DNA of 64,000 nucleotides from Terebella lapidaria. Taxonomy: Eukaryota > Annelida > Polychaeta > Terebellida > Terebellidae. Below the pieces are notes generated by a model, which made no database searches, had not been told where the DNA came from, and saw only the letters and a program-made list of their open reading frames with translations. Positions 1 to 11,611 of this stretch are shown one piece after another. The first letter of the stretch is position 1. Every line of letters starts with the position of its first letter. The DNA lies in NCBI GenBank assembly GCA_949152475.1, contig OX424560.1:25607106-25671105 (forward strand), read 5' to 3'. A program made the translations under genes and the position numbers.

Positions 1-1667
1 CATAACCTTCACAGTCCACAAAGAAGCTAAGAAAAATACGCTAGCGCACTGAACCCCGCTGGCCATCACCTTGGTAATGGCGGGGGAACCACCCTTAAAA
101 ATTCATCATTTTGGTAAACATCCTTAACACTCATAATCTTCTGTAAACTATATGGACAACCCACTGTTTCCGCGTTTCAAGTGTGTGTATCTTTCTCAAT
201 TCTTACCTTTCAAAAAAGATACCCTGTATACCCTTGCTATGCCGAAAGAAAAAATCGAATGAGTGACCAAAACTCAACTACTGCTCTGGACTTGAATATC
301 GATGTTACTATATCCCATGTTGCAACGTCAAATGATGGATATAATTCTGATGACATGTATGGTGTCAAATGAATATGATTTTCTTTTTTGTCTGCAGGTC
401 GCGGACAAAATTTCTCATTCCTGTCTGATTAAATCGGTTATACTAGGGTTAGAAATATTCAGTCATTATTTTCTCTCCGTGTCATATTAATCATTGATCC
501 TTCTTCAGACAAAGCAAGTTTATCAACAGCCGGTACTGACATCAATTTTTCCCACTTTTAAAAATTTGCCCTTGCAATGTAACAGTTACCAACAAGCAGC
601 AGGGACAACCTTTTCAGCGTCTTCTTTGCGACTGGAATGTCTTGAGTATACACTGGAGTAACGTGCCAGGAACACACTTGGAGCATTGCATTTACGTAAT
701 TGAAGTATAGTTATTACACTGCTTATATTTCTTCCTCCATATCCCCAATGTAATAATAGCTGGCATTTCTTGTCTTTGGCAGATACAACTGGGTGTAATT
801 ATTCAACGGAATCATTAGGTGTGCATTGGCAGGTTCCAAGAGAATTACAGGTTCACCGTTCCCACATATATCACACACAAATGTATTATCTGTGAATTGT
901 ACTTCCCGATTTCACATATGGCATGCATGAACTCAGGGTGATGACCTTAATTTTCACCCATTATTTCCTTCCAGTTTTTCAGTCAATTGCTGTGCCCGTG
1001 GCAAATCCTCCCTCCTAATTAAGAAAATACCTTGTTATCACCTGCTTTTCTTGGGCAATTTCCTGGGCAGTGTGCAATGGGCGTATGTTAGCTGAATGGA
1101 TCTGATCAATACAATAATTACTCACATAATAAGGCATTTCCTCTTTGACTGGGAATATTGAATAGGTGGTTATCTGGCCTATTTCCTTGTAGATACCAAT
1201 GCGCGTGGGAAGACATTGAACCTGGTACCCATGAACGATATCTCCAGGGATAGCTCTTGATGAAGTACTGCTTAAGAGTTGTTCAGGACTTGAGTGAATT
1301 CACAAAGTACTTTTCCCACGGTCTCTTGTAGTGCAATGTCTAAGGGTCATTATTGTGGATAATAAGGGGGAATATCACTTAAAAGTCAGCCCTTTAGGTT
1401 TAGCGTGCCGTCGACATGGCGAAGCCGGTGATGTAAACATTATTGTTATTGCACGTGGCATTGGTTGATGTACAGGGGGGGATGAAATTACTTTTTTTTC
1501 GCGAGTGCGAATATTTGTTCAAGTCCTACTACCAGGACTTCGGCCACGTTCGTACAAACTGTTTAAGAATCTGCAGTAGCCTGCCACTTTTCACATCCTT
1601 CCATATTTGTGCCAAAGATTTTTTTTCAAACACCGCTCGTCTAGATGAAATCGCAAGTTAAACTCCA

Positions 1668-2401
1668 ATGGAAAGCCATCGATAATCGAGCCAAATCAAC
1701 AGCCATCAACGGATCTCTCCCTCTCTTATTCGTTTTCTCCCCCTAACACCCTATAATGCACAAAAGCACAGCGGTCTGTGATTCATCAAATTCCAAAACC
1801 GATCATATCAGGTTCTTCGAACAAGTTCACTTCGGACCTGCTTTAGCTCGATGCATTTCCGGTCCCTAGTGGAGGCCGCACATACTGCTCTCTCAAACTG
1901 TCTACTCGGACACCTCGTTCTCCCCATTTTTTTTAACAAACAAGTTAATGTATTTCGATCAAAATTTGGTGCCTGCTCGGACAAAGCCGAAGTTTTAAGA
2001 CGAAAGTTCTCGTCTATATCACAAATGCAAATTTATGGAAAGCCATCGATAATCGAGCCAAATCAACAGCCATCAACGGAGCTCTCCCTCTCTTATTCGT
2101 TTTCTCCCCCTAACACCCTATAATGCACAAAAGCACAGCGGTCTGTGATTCATCAAATTCCAAAACCGATCATATCAGGTTCTTCGAACAAGTTCACTTC
2201 GGACCTGCTTTAGCTCGATGCATTTCCGGTCCCTAGTGGAGGCCGCACATACTGCTCTCTCAAACTGTCTACTCGGACACCTCGTTCTCCCCATTTTTTT
2301 TCACAAACAAGTTAATGTATTTCGATCAAAATTTGGTGCCTGCTCGGACAAAGCCGAAGTTTTAAGACGAAAGTTCTCGTCTATATCACAAATGCAAATT
2401 T
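1668..2401 (+). repeat. 367-bp tandem duplication inside U1
   Basis: Positions 1668-2034 and 2035-2401 are near-identical direct repeats with a period of 367 bp; markers such as GGAAAGCCATCGATAATC recur at 1670 and 2037. Only a few substitutions are visible, for example GGATCTCTCC versus GGAGCTCTCC. No other unit has this doubling, so it arose locally in U1. Confidence 0.9.
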
Positions 2402-2426
2402 AATAATCCTCGCCGGGAGGGAGTGG

Positions 2427-2484
2427 CTTGGTGTCCATAGCTGGGCAAGCCACTAGTGGACCGGGATCTGACATGGACACCAAG
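2427..2484. other. Conserved 12-bp stem hairpin in array block I
   Basis: CTTGGTGTCCAT at 2427-2438 is the exact reverse complement of ATGGACACCAAG at 2473-2484, with a 34-nt loop holding the palindrome CCACTAGTGG. A shorter GGTGTCC/GGACACC stem is kept at the same place in other units, near 9489-9539, 21845-21899 and 40370-40420. It is degraded in U3 and U9. Its role is unknown. Confidence 0.6.
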
Positions 2485-4322
2485 GCTATTGTTGGAGACA
2501 TACGCTGGGCAAGACTAGCCAAACTCGGTAGACCACATTAGGGTCTTCATTACGGAACTTGTCTGGAACGCATGGTGTCACGATCATGGTACTGTCTTCT
2601 GTGGCTTTTGGCCTTCAGTCTATCCTGTCTCGCTCTCTGCCAGTCTCTCTGCTTTTATCGCGGTGGCATGACGCATGAAAGTTTCACCCGCTTCGGGCAA
2701 AATAGCCAGTGCCACGTATACATTACATGTTATCTGGACAATATCAGGGGAGGTTACATGAGATGCCTCGTCGCCGGGACCAGTGTCATATTCGATTACC
2801 TCTTGTATGTATATTCATGAGAGGGCAAGGGATTATAGAAAGGAGATACATGTCAACCAGGGAAAGTATTCATGGCTGGTCGACGCAAGAAAAAACACTC
2901 GTTATTAAGGAAGGTCGGGACAAGAGAGGCTTTTTCTGAAAGATCAATACCATGTCTGCAACAGATGATAAAAATATCGAAAGGAATCGATATCTCGAGG
3001 GGACTGGTCATCGGCTAATAACGACTCAGCCAGTCACTCCATATTAGCTTTACCAGCCTACTGCGTTGGTCTCAATTCTCAAGTGCATAACAGTCCCGAA
3101 AAAAAGATGGGCATCCTGCCGACTTTTCAACTAGCCAGCCAGCCGTTCCGCCAAAACACAGGCCTCCACCCTCTCGTCCCTCCAAATAACTAAATGAAAA
3201 CAATACATGCTCGTGTTCGTCTATGACAATTTTCGAGAGCTCCCGCTGCTGGAAGTTATGCCCCGTTGCTTTGATCTTTCGGCTGTCGCCAGCGACAAGG
3301 GACCTTGGCTACCAGACTGCCTAACTCTGCTGATAACGGCTCCTGGAGTGGCATGATTCTGTCCACACTCCAGTCGTTCGTCCGGACTCAAGTGTGATTG
3401 TTAAAGCTCGGTAACCGTGGAGGGTTTTCCCAAAGTGAGCTCTTCATTTTAGACCGAGTCGCTGGACTATTTCCGTTAGCGCAACACTTGGTGGAGAAGT
3501 CAGGATTATGAACAAGTCGCCGGGTCATGTCATAAAGCGGAGATGGTCGTCAAGTCGAGCTGTTAGTTTGGACAACGGAGATATTGAACACTTGAGAGCG
3601 ATAACATTACCATTATCTAAGGAAACAGAGTCAGAGGAGAAGGCATGGGGGATGCTGGTGTTAAAATAACTACAGGTTTCGTGGGAGGAGGCTTACCATA
3701 TTGCAAGTTGAAATTGAACGAAAGAAATAGAGAATGACTTCGGGTTTGTTTTATCTTCAATTTTTTTTTTTATCAAGATCACACTTCACTAACGAGAACC
3801 CACACTGAAATCGAAAGTGATATTTACACGGTGTGTACTGTGCAGTAAGTGCGAATAAATGATTACATTGCCCCTGAACGCTTTATCATAAACAAGACTT
3901 GCGCGAAGCAGGAGAACAATCCCTGGCATGCCAAGGCAGTGTAGGAGTTTCTGGTGAATGCTGTTTTCATGATGGGGCTAATTGATTAATTTACCTGTGT
4001 ACTGAATGTGATTCCATGGTTAAATTGCACGAAATTGATATTCGATTCACCACTGGTAGCACGTCAATTTATTTATCTTTCACACTATCTAGTACTGATA
4101 TGTCTTTTGTGTTCGCGCGCAAGTGAACTATGCAATGATATTTGTTGTCCCACAGAATATCGTTGGATATCAAGAATGTATGGAAACAAAATACATACCT
4201 CCTACAGTTAAGAATAAAAATGAAGACATTGCTCAGATTGTTGTGTGCCAAATACTTACCACCAGTTTGCAGCTACGGGAGAACAGCAAACGCAGATTTT
4301 ATTGATTTTGTCTAGTTATGAT

Positions 4323-5060
4323 CGATTGTGAATAAATCACAAAATAATCATTAGCTATCATATGTGTTTCACTGTTATACTTGTGAAACATAATAATTTG
4401 TGACACGTCCGTTTTTGTTGTAATGTATGGTCTTCCACCATACAATATTTATTATAATTTTGAGAAACTTTGTAATCAGGTGCAGACTTTCAGTGTAACA
4501 GATTTTATGGATAATAATCATAATAATTAGCTACCTTTTGACCTTTTGATATAAACAAAAATGTGCAGAACTGATGACTAGATCGATAATTTTGTTTTGC
4601 ATCTGCAAACACGTTATCATTTGCAGATTACATCAGCGTGGGAAAAGGCGTTGAACCCGTTACTTATAAACGGTATACACAGGGAAGTGTGACCGATTGT
4701 GAATAAATCACAAAATAATCATTAGCTATCATAGGTGTTACACGGTTATACTTGTGAAACATAACAATTTGTGACACGTTCCTTTTTGTTGTAATGTTTG
4801 GTCTTCTACCTACCATACAATATTTACCATAATTTTGAGACACTTTGTAATTAGGTGCAAGCTTCCAGTGTAACAGATTTTATGGATCATGATCATAATA
4901 ATTAGCTACCTTTCGATCTTTTGATAACAAAAAAAAATGTGTAGAACTGATGACCATCGCGATAATTTTGTTTTGCATCTGTAAACACGTTATCATTTGC
5001 AGATTACATCAGCGTGGGAAAAGGCGTTGAACCCGTTACTTATAAATGGTATACACAGGG
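4323..5060 (+). repeat. 371-bp tandem duplication at the end of U1
   Basis: Copies starting at 4323 and 4694 share the same order of markers: CGATTGTGAATAAATCAC, the TTTGTTGTAATGT segment, and block E with GATTACATCAGCGTGGG near 4626 and 5003. They differ by small indels and substitutions. U3 has only one copy of this segment (17350-17710). Confidence 0.85.
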
Positions 5061-5509
5061 AAGTATTTTGATAAAATAGAGCTTGAGAGTTGTTCAGGAA
5101 TGTAGTGAATGTTCCGAGTGCTTTTCCCCCGATTTTTGTGATGTAATCTGAGGGTCATTCAACTGGTTAATTAGGGAGAATTCCACTTGAGTGTCTGCCA
5201 TTCAAGGCTAGCGTGCCAGCGACATAGTGATGCCTAATCTCTATATATAAAAGATTCTGGCGCCACTCTTTTCTTGTTTATGAACATCGAGGTTTATGAC
5301 CCAAACATTTTCTTAATCACTGCACCAGTTTGACGTTTTCTTAATAGCTGCACCAATCTCGCATTGGTAATATGTTCAACCACTTGTAAGTAAAATTTAC
5401 CTACCACCCCAAAGCACAATCATTTTCATCTTTGCCACTGTAGCAGATGGATATGTGCATGTCACAAATATTTCGAAATAATACTACATCACCTTCAGAG
5501 CATATGGTG

Positions 5510-6371
5510 TTTCATAGCATGTCGTGTTTGCGTACCAGAAAACACAACCTCTACGTTTCCAGGTACAACAAGTAGTTCAAGGATTGAATTTGCAAAAACA
5601 GTATCACACAGCATAACAGCTATACTAATCGTCCTGAAATCATCAGGTTATATAGACAATTGTATAGTTGGATAGATACAATCTACAGTGTGGGCGACAA
5701 TAAAAGAAGTCTGGACTTACGGGCGAGATTATTGCAACACATTCATTCAGCTCATAATTTTTGTGTTCCGTTTATGGAAGTTAAATGAAAAAAAGGAAAA
5801 GAAAAATTGAATGGAAAACGAATCTTTTAGGACAAAATCGATGCGCTTTTTAGATACACAAATTCAGTTACCGTATACTTATCATAAATTGTTTTTGAAA
5901 GGCACAACGGACAGCCATTCATACAATGTCATCCAGCTCAATATTCAATCTGGAAGGTGTGCGTTTCTATTTTTTTTCCTTGTACCAAAAACACCTGACG
6001 ATCAGCATGAGTCGATGTCTCGACCGAAACAACTGAACTGAGAACAAGAAATTTGTACTTCGATGAATCAAGATGAAGAGGTATTTTTCACCTGCAGCGA
6101 AATGGCGTGGAATGGTTGTGATCGATTACAAGCAATATTTGAAGCATTATATACAATGTCATGTATGGCATGTTAAGCATGGAAGCTGTGTTTCTTGATA
6201 TAAATGTGGCATGATGTTAATAACTATAAGAAACTCGGTTTGTTAGATTAACGGTTCTTTGGAAATATGTACACCCATTCTTTAAAGCCACATACACCAT
6301 ATAGGATTATGCATATAGGATTATGCATTACAAAACATCATTCAAAATATTACTTTCTCACTCACAAGGTG
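5510..6371. mobile_element. Unclassified ~860-bp insertion in the alpha spacer
   Basis: The U3 spacer reads CATATGGTGTGAAACACAAA without interruption at 18159. In U1 the same sequence is split after CATATGGTG (5509) and resumes at GTGAAACACAAA (6369). GGTG occurs at both edges (5506-5509 and 6368-6371), which could be a 4-bp target duplication. I see no clear terminal inverted repeats and no credible coding sequence. Confidence 0.5.
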
Positions 6372-6393
6372 AAACACAAAATTAGAAATACTT

Positions 6394-6557
6394 GCAACTC
6401 CATACACAATTCCAGATAGGCTTTTAATCCGTGCAGCAAATGAAACAACCAAACGTATTGCAAGAAATAATATTTGCAACTCCATACACAATTCCAGATA
6501 GGCTTTCAATCCGTGCAGCAAATGAAACAACCAAACGTATTGCCATATAAGTATAGA
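6394..6557 (+). repeat. 82-bp tandem duplication
   Basis: GCAACTCCATACACAATTCC occurs at 6394 and again at 6476, and the similarity continues to about 6540. The U3 and U6 alpha spacers carry at most one copy. Confidence 0.85.
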
Positions 6558-7424
6558 CAACTATAAATATACCTGTTTATATAACTCGTCATTCTATGGG
6601 GTCCACTTTTATAAATTGTGACTTGTCTACAGTGTCACCCATAAGCATCATGACGCCTAGATAGTGGAAGTGTCATGGACATTACTTGACCAATTTGATG
6701 ACCGTTGAAGGTTGTCTGCCATTTCAAGGCATGTCGTTGACTCGCTGTATGATAAGGACTCAAGGGCTACTTCTCCTTGTCAAATCATATGCTTGAAAAT
6801 GATGAGCCGGGTTTAAACTGAATACGGAACACATTTTGTAATATGATAAAAGAACACAGTATCGAAAAAGTGGTGAGAACAATCAGTGTTTAGTTGATTG
6901 GTGTGACAAAACAGCACCAGTGTCACGCAAATGCATATGAATATTCCATGGATACAATACTATATTGTTCTTGCAACACAACGCATTTAGTAAACGTGTA
7001 AATATTGAGACCACAACTGAATGTCAAATGTTGCTGATAGTGTTGTTGATTCTTTCACAGTTCATGTAATTGATGTGAATATCTTATGATCCATATGGAA
7101 CAAAATCTTCTTCGTACATCTTGAGTGTTTCATCTATATTGATTGCACCTATTCATTCATAGTCAAGTAAACAGATGCCAAACTGAAAGCAGTTATTCTC
7201 CAGAGGAGGTACAATGATCTACAATGCAAAGTCTTGATGCCACAGAATACCATAAAATTATAAAACTTGCACAATTCACATAGAAGCAGAGCAGAAATGT
7301 ACTAACCTACTGGTTTTACCTCACTTGTTATCAATACCTCGTTACTGGGAGGATACCCCATCCCAAATTTAACATATCTATAAACATCCTTAAAACTCAT
7401 AACCTTCGTAGATCAGATATTTAA

Positions 7425-7960
7425 AGCAGCTGCCTTCGAAACCAGCCAATATTTGACGAAAACTATATTTCATACTAAACATGCTAAACTATTTGGATGA
7501 AACATACTCACATCAAATGAAATTAAAATAACCAGTCCTCAGGGAAATTTTGCTCATTTGAACAGGCGGTTCTCGCGTAAATACAGGAACTGTATCCATC
7601 ACACGCAGATGTAAACAAAGCATAGAAGTGTGAGATAGACGGACAAATCCACGCACATCATGGTATATCACTGATTATTTTCTCACAGCTACACTATATA
7701 TGCACATACGAACTGGAAACTCGATGTGGACTTTTTAGGGCGATTTGTGAATTTGTTTACATTCGGGTTTGATGGATACACTTTGTTTGTTTATTTACAA
7801 AACCGGTACAAAATGGGCACTAAACGGATGAAAAGACAACTCGGACGGACTGTAATCGTCAAAATTATTGAGCACACCTTTTGTTATTTTGCATTAGATA
7901 TGTTTGGTTCAAAAAAATTGGTTTTGAATAAAAATATTGCATCCATCGAAGGCAGCAGCT
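7425..7960. mobile_element. TTAA-flanked MITE (Kolobok- or piggyBac-type target site), 536 bp
   Basis: The element is flanked by TTAA at 7421-7424 and 7961-7964. Its ends are inverted repeats: AGCAGCTGCCTTCGA on the left and, read in reverse complement, AGCTGCTGCCTTCGA on the right, with one mismatch in 15. Paralogous units carry an unoccupied TTAA at this place (near 19147 in U4 and 34690 in U7). There is no transposase; the short reading frame at 7726-7968 runs through the right end and has no recognisable domain. TTAA duplication is typical of the Kolobok and piggyBac superfamilies, and I cannot choose between them. Confidence 0.8.
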
Positions 7961-9311
7961 TTAAGTGAAAAACTAACAATTATTTCATTATTTTATTTCA
8001 TTTCATTACATCGTTCTTGCTGTCTGTATGAATTGGTTACATAAAAAAAAAACATTCAGAAAATATTTTTCTCGTTGTCATTCTAATCAATGATTGAACG
8101 TTTTACCATACCGACTCAACAACAAGTCTTTCTTCAGACAAAGCAAGTTTAACAACAGCTGGTATTGACATCATCAATTATTTCCACTTTTACGAATTCA
8201 ATTTCGCAATGCAGCAGTTACTAACACTTAGCAGGGACAAAATGTCACCTTTGCGACTGAATTGTCTTGGGCACAGACTGGAATAACATGTCAGCAGCAC
8301 ACCTCGAGCATTGCATTTATATGATTGCAGTATAATTATTACAATGCTGTTATGTCTCTCTCCATTCTCAAGAGTAATCGTACCTGGTATATTCTGCCTT
8401 TGGCAGATCTCTCCATCTTGTGTAATTACTTGACGGAAAATTGGGAAGAACATTTGTAGCTTTCATGTGAATTACACATTAACCATTTTCCACATGCATC
8501 ACTCAAAAATGTATAATCTGTAAATTGTACTTTCGGATATCACAAATGGCCTGCATGAACTAAGGGAGATGACCTTATTTTTCACCCATTTTTTCCACCT
8601 ACTTTCCAATTTATTCGCAGTGCTGGTGGCAAATCGTTCCTCACAATTACGATAATACCTTTTTATCACTTGCCCATCTTTTTCCCAGCGATTTCCTGGG
8701 CTATAATGCCATAGGCGTATCTTCATTGGATGGTTCCGATCAACCCATTTATTACTTAACTAATAAGGTGTTTCCTCTCTGGCTGGGATGCGGTTATTGG
8801 GCCTATTCGCTTGCAGATTGCATCAGCCTGGGAGAATGCATTGAACCCGGTACCTATGAACCTATGAAGGATATACATAGGAAAGGCTATTGATGAAACA
8901 CGTCTTGGCAGTTGTGACCTCGGTTGATGCACAGGTGTAATCCTAACAACAAATCACGTTTTTCGCGGGTGTGAATATTTGCATAACTCCTAGAATGGGG
9001 AGTTGTGTCTTGCCGACGTTCGTACAAACAGCTTACAACTCTGCAGTTGCCTGCCAATTTTCACCTCCTTAAACATTTGTGCCAAAATATTCTTTAAACA
9101 CCGCTCTCCAAGATACATTCACAGCCATCAATGTGATTTCTCTCGTGTACTCCCCCAATACCATACGATGCACAAAATCACAACAGTCTGTGATCCATTA
9201 ATTTCAAAACCGATCCTAACAGGTTTTTCAAATAAATTTACTGCGGACCTGCTTTCATTTTATGCATTTCTGGTCCCTAGTGGAGCCGACCCATGCCGCT
9301 CACTCTACTTT

Positions 9312-9325
9312 GGGGGGGGGGGGGG
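9312..9325. repeat. Guanine homopolymer run
   Basis: Fourteen consecutive G sit in array block H-I just after CTCACTCTACTTT. G runs recur at the homologous place in U3, U6 and U8. Confidence 0.9.
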
Positions 9326-11611
9326 CTGGCGATTAAAAAGCTGTTTTTTCAGACACCTCGCTTTCCCTCTTTCTTCAACAAGGTCATGTATTTCAATCAA
9401 AACTGGGCGCCTGCTCCGACAAAGCATTCAGAATTCTCGTCCATATCACGCATGCAAATACAATATACTCTGAGGGAGGGAGCGGCATGGTGTCCCTTGC
9501 TGGGCAAGCCGTTAGTGGACTGGATCTGACACGGACACCGAGGCTATTGCGGGGCAAGACTAGCCACATACGGCAGACCACATTAGGATCTTCATTACGG
9601 AACTTGTCTGGAACGCGTGGTGTCACGATGGTGCTGTATTCTGTGGCTTTTGGGCTTTCGTCTGTCCTGTCTTCCTTTTTACCCTTCTCTCTGCTTTTTA
9701 CAAGATTTCTCACAGTGGCACCACGCATGAAAGGTTTACCCCTTCTGGCAAAATAGCCAGTGATACGTATTCATTTCATGTTATCTGGACATATCTAGTC
9801 AGAGGAGGTTTCGTGAGATGTCTCGTCGCCAGGACCAGTGTCATATTAGATTACTCTAACATGTATATTCATGAGAGGGCAATCCATTACAGAAAGGAGA
9901 TACCTGTCAACTGAGGAAATTATTCATGGCTGGTCAAAGCAAGAAAAAAAAACTCGTTACCAAAGGGAGGGTCGGGACAATAGAAACTTATCCTGAAAGA
10001 TCTACCCCATGTCTGCAACAGATGATGAAAATATCGATGGGAATCGATATATCGAGGGAACTGGTCACTGACTAATAATGACTCAGCCACTCACTCCATA
10101 TCAGCTTTACCAGACCACCGTGTCAAGCGCAAAACAGTCTCGAAATTATGATGGGCATTCTGTCGACCTCCCATAAAGCCACCAAGCTGTTCCACCAAAA
10201 ACCCACCCCCCTCTCTTCAAACAAGCAGATGAAAACGAGACATGTTCGTGTTCGTATGGGACGATTTGCGAGAACTCCCACTGCTGGAAATTATGTCCCG
10301 TTGCTCTGATATTTCGGCTGTCACCAGCGACAAGGGACTTTGGCTGCCAGAGCTGACTCTGCTGATAACGGATCCTACGATAGCACGATTACGTCCACCC
10401 TCCAGTCGTTTGTCCGGACTCAAGTGTGATTCTTAAAACTCGATGAATGTGGAGGGCTTTTCCGGGGTCGTTGGACTATTTGCTTCAGAGCTGTTAATTT
10501 GGACATCGGAGATACTGAGGAGGGATAACATTACCGTTATCAAAGGAAACAGAGTCAGAGGAGAAGGCATGGGAAGGGGGTTGATGGGGTTGAAAATGAA
10601 TACAGGTTTCGTAGAAGGAGGCCTACCATCCTGCAAGTTGAGATTACCTTTTTTATCTTTCAAGATCGCACTTCGTGAACACCGCAAACAATTAATTGAC
10701 GGAACCATATTGAAATTGTATGCAGTAAACGTGAATAAATTACTATTGTATTGCAGAAATAATGTGTGATTTGTTGCTTTCAAATGATACCTTTGCCGGT
10801 TTTTCATCATGAGCAATACCTGCTCGAGACTTGAAACACATCTCTGGCGTTACTAGGCAATGAAAGATTTTATCATGAACGCTGTGCACGTAATGTGATG
10901 CCAAGGTTAAATTGCACAAAATTGATATTCATTTTACCCGGGGCAGCACTATCTAGTAATGATATGTCCCAAGTGTACACAAGGCAGTGGAAACGTGTTA
11001 AGCATTAACACGTGCAATCCTTTAAAATATCATGATATCAGGAATGTATGTAACCAAAATACACATTTCTATGGTTAACATTAAAAATGAACACACGGCT
11101 GTGTCCGTAGTATTTACCACCAGTTTGCAGTTTCGGCAAAACATCAGACGCAGATTTTATTGATTTTGTCTAGTTCTGATCGATTGTGAATAAACCACAA
11201 CATAATCACATTGTGTTAAATGGTTATAAATGTGAAACGGAACAATTCGTCATGCATTGTCAATTTTTGGTGTTATGTATGGTCTTCTATCTTACAATAC
11301 TTATCATAATTTTGAGGTACTTTTTATTTAGGTGCAAGCTTTCACAGATACATATACACTGTTTTGCACTCATCCTTCAATATATCGTTTTATTGTGTAT
11401 ATTATGATTTCTTAATGGGGATGTGCAAAACATATTCTAATTGCATATTTTCGGTATCATTTTAATATGAGTATGGTTTTGGTATGGGCCGTTAAGATGC
11501 TGAATATTGATTCGTGGAATCTCGAGACGCTTCAGCTCATTCTGATTCTCTAGCTGTGTTGGATTGATAATTGTTCAAGGGAATCGTGATGTTAAAATTA
11601 TCCCAGTCTAA

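Larger units (their letters stand above)
1..5240 (+). repeat. Array unit U1, subtype X
   Basis: The window opens inside this unit. Blocks A (near 131), B (480), C (600), E-F (1185-1430), G (1550), I (2520), K (2951), M (3230), O (3480), Q (3770), S (4140) and T (4259) follow in canonical order. Two local tandem duplications lengthen it, at 1668-2401 and 4323-5060. Block C carries the subtype X variant with 'ATAGCTGGCAT'. A second E-F copy at 4993-5230 closes the unit. Confidence 0.8.
5241..7420 (+). repeat. Alpha spacer after U1, carrying an insertion
   Basis: This non-coding sequence is shared with the spacers at 17871-19040 and 32790-34650. Landmarks are CACTGCACCAATTTGACG-like sequence near 5321 and the TATGGGGTCCACT region near 6594. 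It contains an extra segment at 5510-6371 and an 82-bp tandem duplication near 6394-6557. No gene is seen. Confidence 0.75.
7421..11611 (+). repeat. Array unit U2, subtype Y
   Basis: Block A ends at about 7420, then a MITE interrupts the A-B interval. Blocks B (8100), C (8200), E (8810), G (9010), H (9170), I (9560), J (9860), K (10008), M (10250), P (10600), Q (10660), S (11030) and T (11118) follow. Block F is largely deleted near 8900-8920 and block O is deleted near 10480. Block C has the subtype Y form 'CTCAAGAGTAATCG'. A 14-base G run lies at 9312-9325. Confidence 0.8.
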
